A stretch of 64,000 nt of DNA from Terriglobia bacterium (lineage in GTDB: Bacteria; Acidobacteriota; Terriglobia; Terriglobales; Acidobacteriaceae). Of the stretch, positions 63,682 through 64,000 are shown piece by piece. The notes beneath the pieces are model-generated. The model had not been told where the DNA came from and made no database searches. It saw nothing but the letters and a program-made list of their open reading frames with translations. The stretch lies in NCBI GenBank assembly GCA_021324365.1, contig JAJPJE010000042.1, positions 84,919 to 148,918 on the forward strand, written 5' to 3'. A program made the position numbers and the translations under genes. The first letter of the stretch is position 1. Each line of letters opens with the position of its first letter.

Positions 63682-64000
63682 CCTCGGCAGCGAAACGCGA
63701 ATCGACGGCGAACAGATCGCCGCAGGAGCAAGTGGCCACTCCCGTAGTCTGCTGGATGCGTATTTGTAGCTGCGAGGTTTGTCTGCTCAATGACAATTGT
63801 GTCATTTCGTTACAGGCTGCCGGTTTGGCTGCCATTCGGCTTTCTTTCGGCTTGGCTGGGGCTCTTCGCCGCGCAGTTCTGAACTCGACATTGGCCGCGG
63901 TTCCAAGCATCCGGCAGCAACAACTGAGAAATTTCTCTCCGACCGTTGACTCCGTTAGAGAGGCGAGTAGAATCCCTCAACACACCTCGAATCTTTCCGA
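63682..64000. other. Right-edge spacer with no supported gene
   Basis: This 319-nt stretch shows no gene. It includes a near-palindrome TGACAATTGTGTCA (63791-63804) and a good promoter near the end (see next entry). Confidence 0.5.
63946..63973 (+). promoter_or_regulatory. Candidate sigma-70 promoter reading out of the window
   Basis: TTGACT (63946-63951), a 16-nt spacer and TAGAAT (63968-63973) resemble a good housekeeping promoter pointing right. The gene it serves would lie beyond the window. Confidence 0.55.

Overview
The window looks like a piece of an Acidobacteriota chromosome, probably class Terriglobia and close to Candidatus Koribacter. The reasons are inferential: moderately high GC with Gram-negative housekeeping genes (SecA, SmpB, UvrB, ArgS, MetG), a secretin fused to a cohesin domain, large DUF3857/transglutaminase proteins, winged-helix/TPR debris, CDGSH and YciE-type proteins, and spacers full of short degenerate tandem words. 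No phage, transposase, CRISPR array or rRNA was seen. There is one tRNA (Phe, GAA).

Region 1 (1-9.2 kb) is one tightly packed + strand cassette: a B12-binding radical SAM enzyme cut by the left edge, a GT4 glycosyltransferase, three CgeB-like glycosyltransferases, a second GT4 enzyme and a debranching-type amylo-alpha-1,6-glucosidase. Most junctions overlap by 4-13 nt, so the genes probably act together to build or trim an oligosaccharide. This is the strongest candidate for a little-described system. From memory it resembles the 'rhizo-twelve' cassette defined only by bioinformatics.

Region 2 (9.2-23.7 kb) holds a CDGSH protein, a MoxR-type AAA ATPase with its VWA partner, an SDR enzyme, leucyl aminopeptidase, SmpB, a secretin-cohesin protein followed by two pseudopilins, an RsbRD-like domain protein, SecA and a YciE-type ferritin-like protein.

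Region 3 (23.7-41.6 kb) is metabolic and informational: an acyl ligase-ACP-acyltransferase fusion, ArgS, then the run larC-metG-tatD-yajQ-polyprenyl synthase, a DUF885 peptidase-like protein, a CYTH protein and hutU-hutI for histidine degradation.

Region 4 (41.7-57.5 kb) starts with tRNA-Phe and a small membrane-protein operon, then a decayed TPR pseudogene, a thioesterase, cytochrome bd oxidase (cydAB, with a CRP/FNR-type palindrome upstream), two giant tandem secreted DUF3857 proteins (one lacking the catalytic Cys), a secreted Gly/Tyr-repeat protein, a LuxR regulator with a degenerate receiver and a SYLF lipid-binding protein.

Region 5 (57.5-64 kb) has uvrB, glucose-6-phosphate dehydrogenase, a LacI-type regulator with a candidate self-operator, and a PagL-like lipid A deacylase. 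Seven spacers carry about four copies of a degenerate 7- or 8-bp unit, most of them directly after a stop codon. Function calls rest on motif recognition only; no database search was possible.
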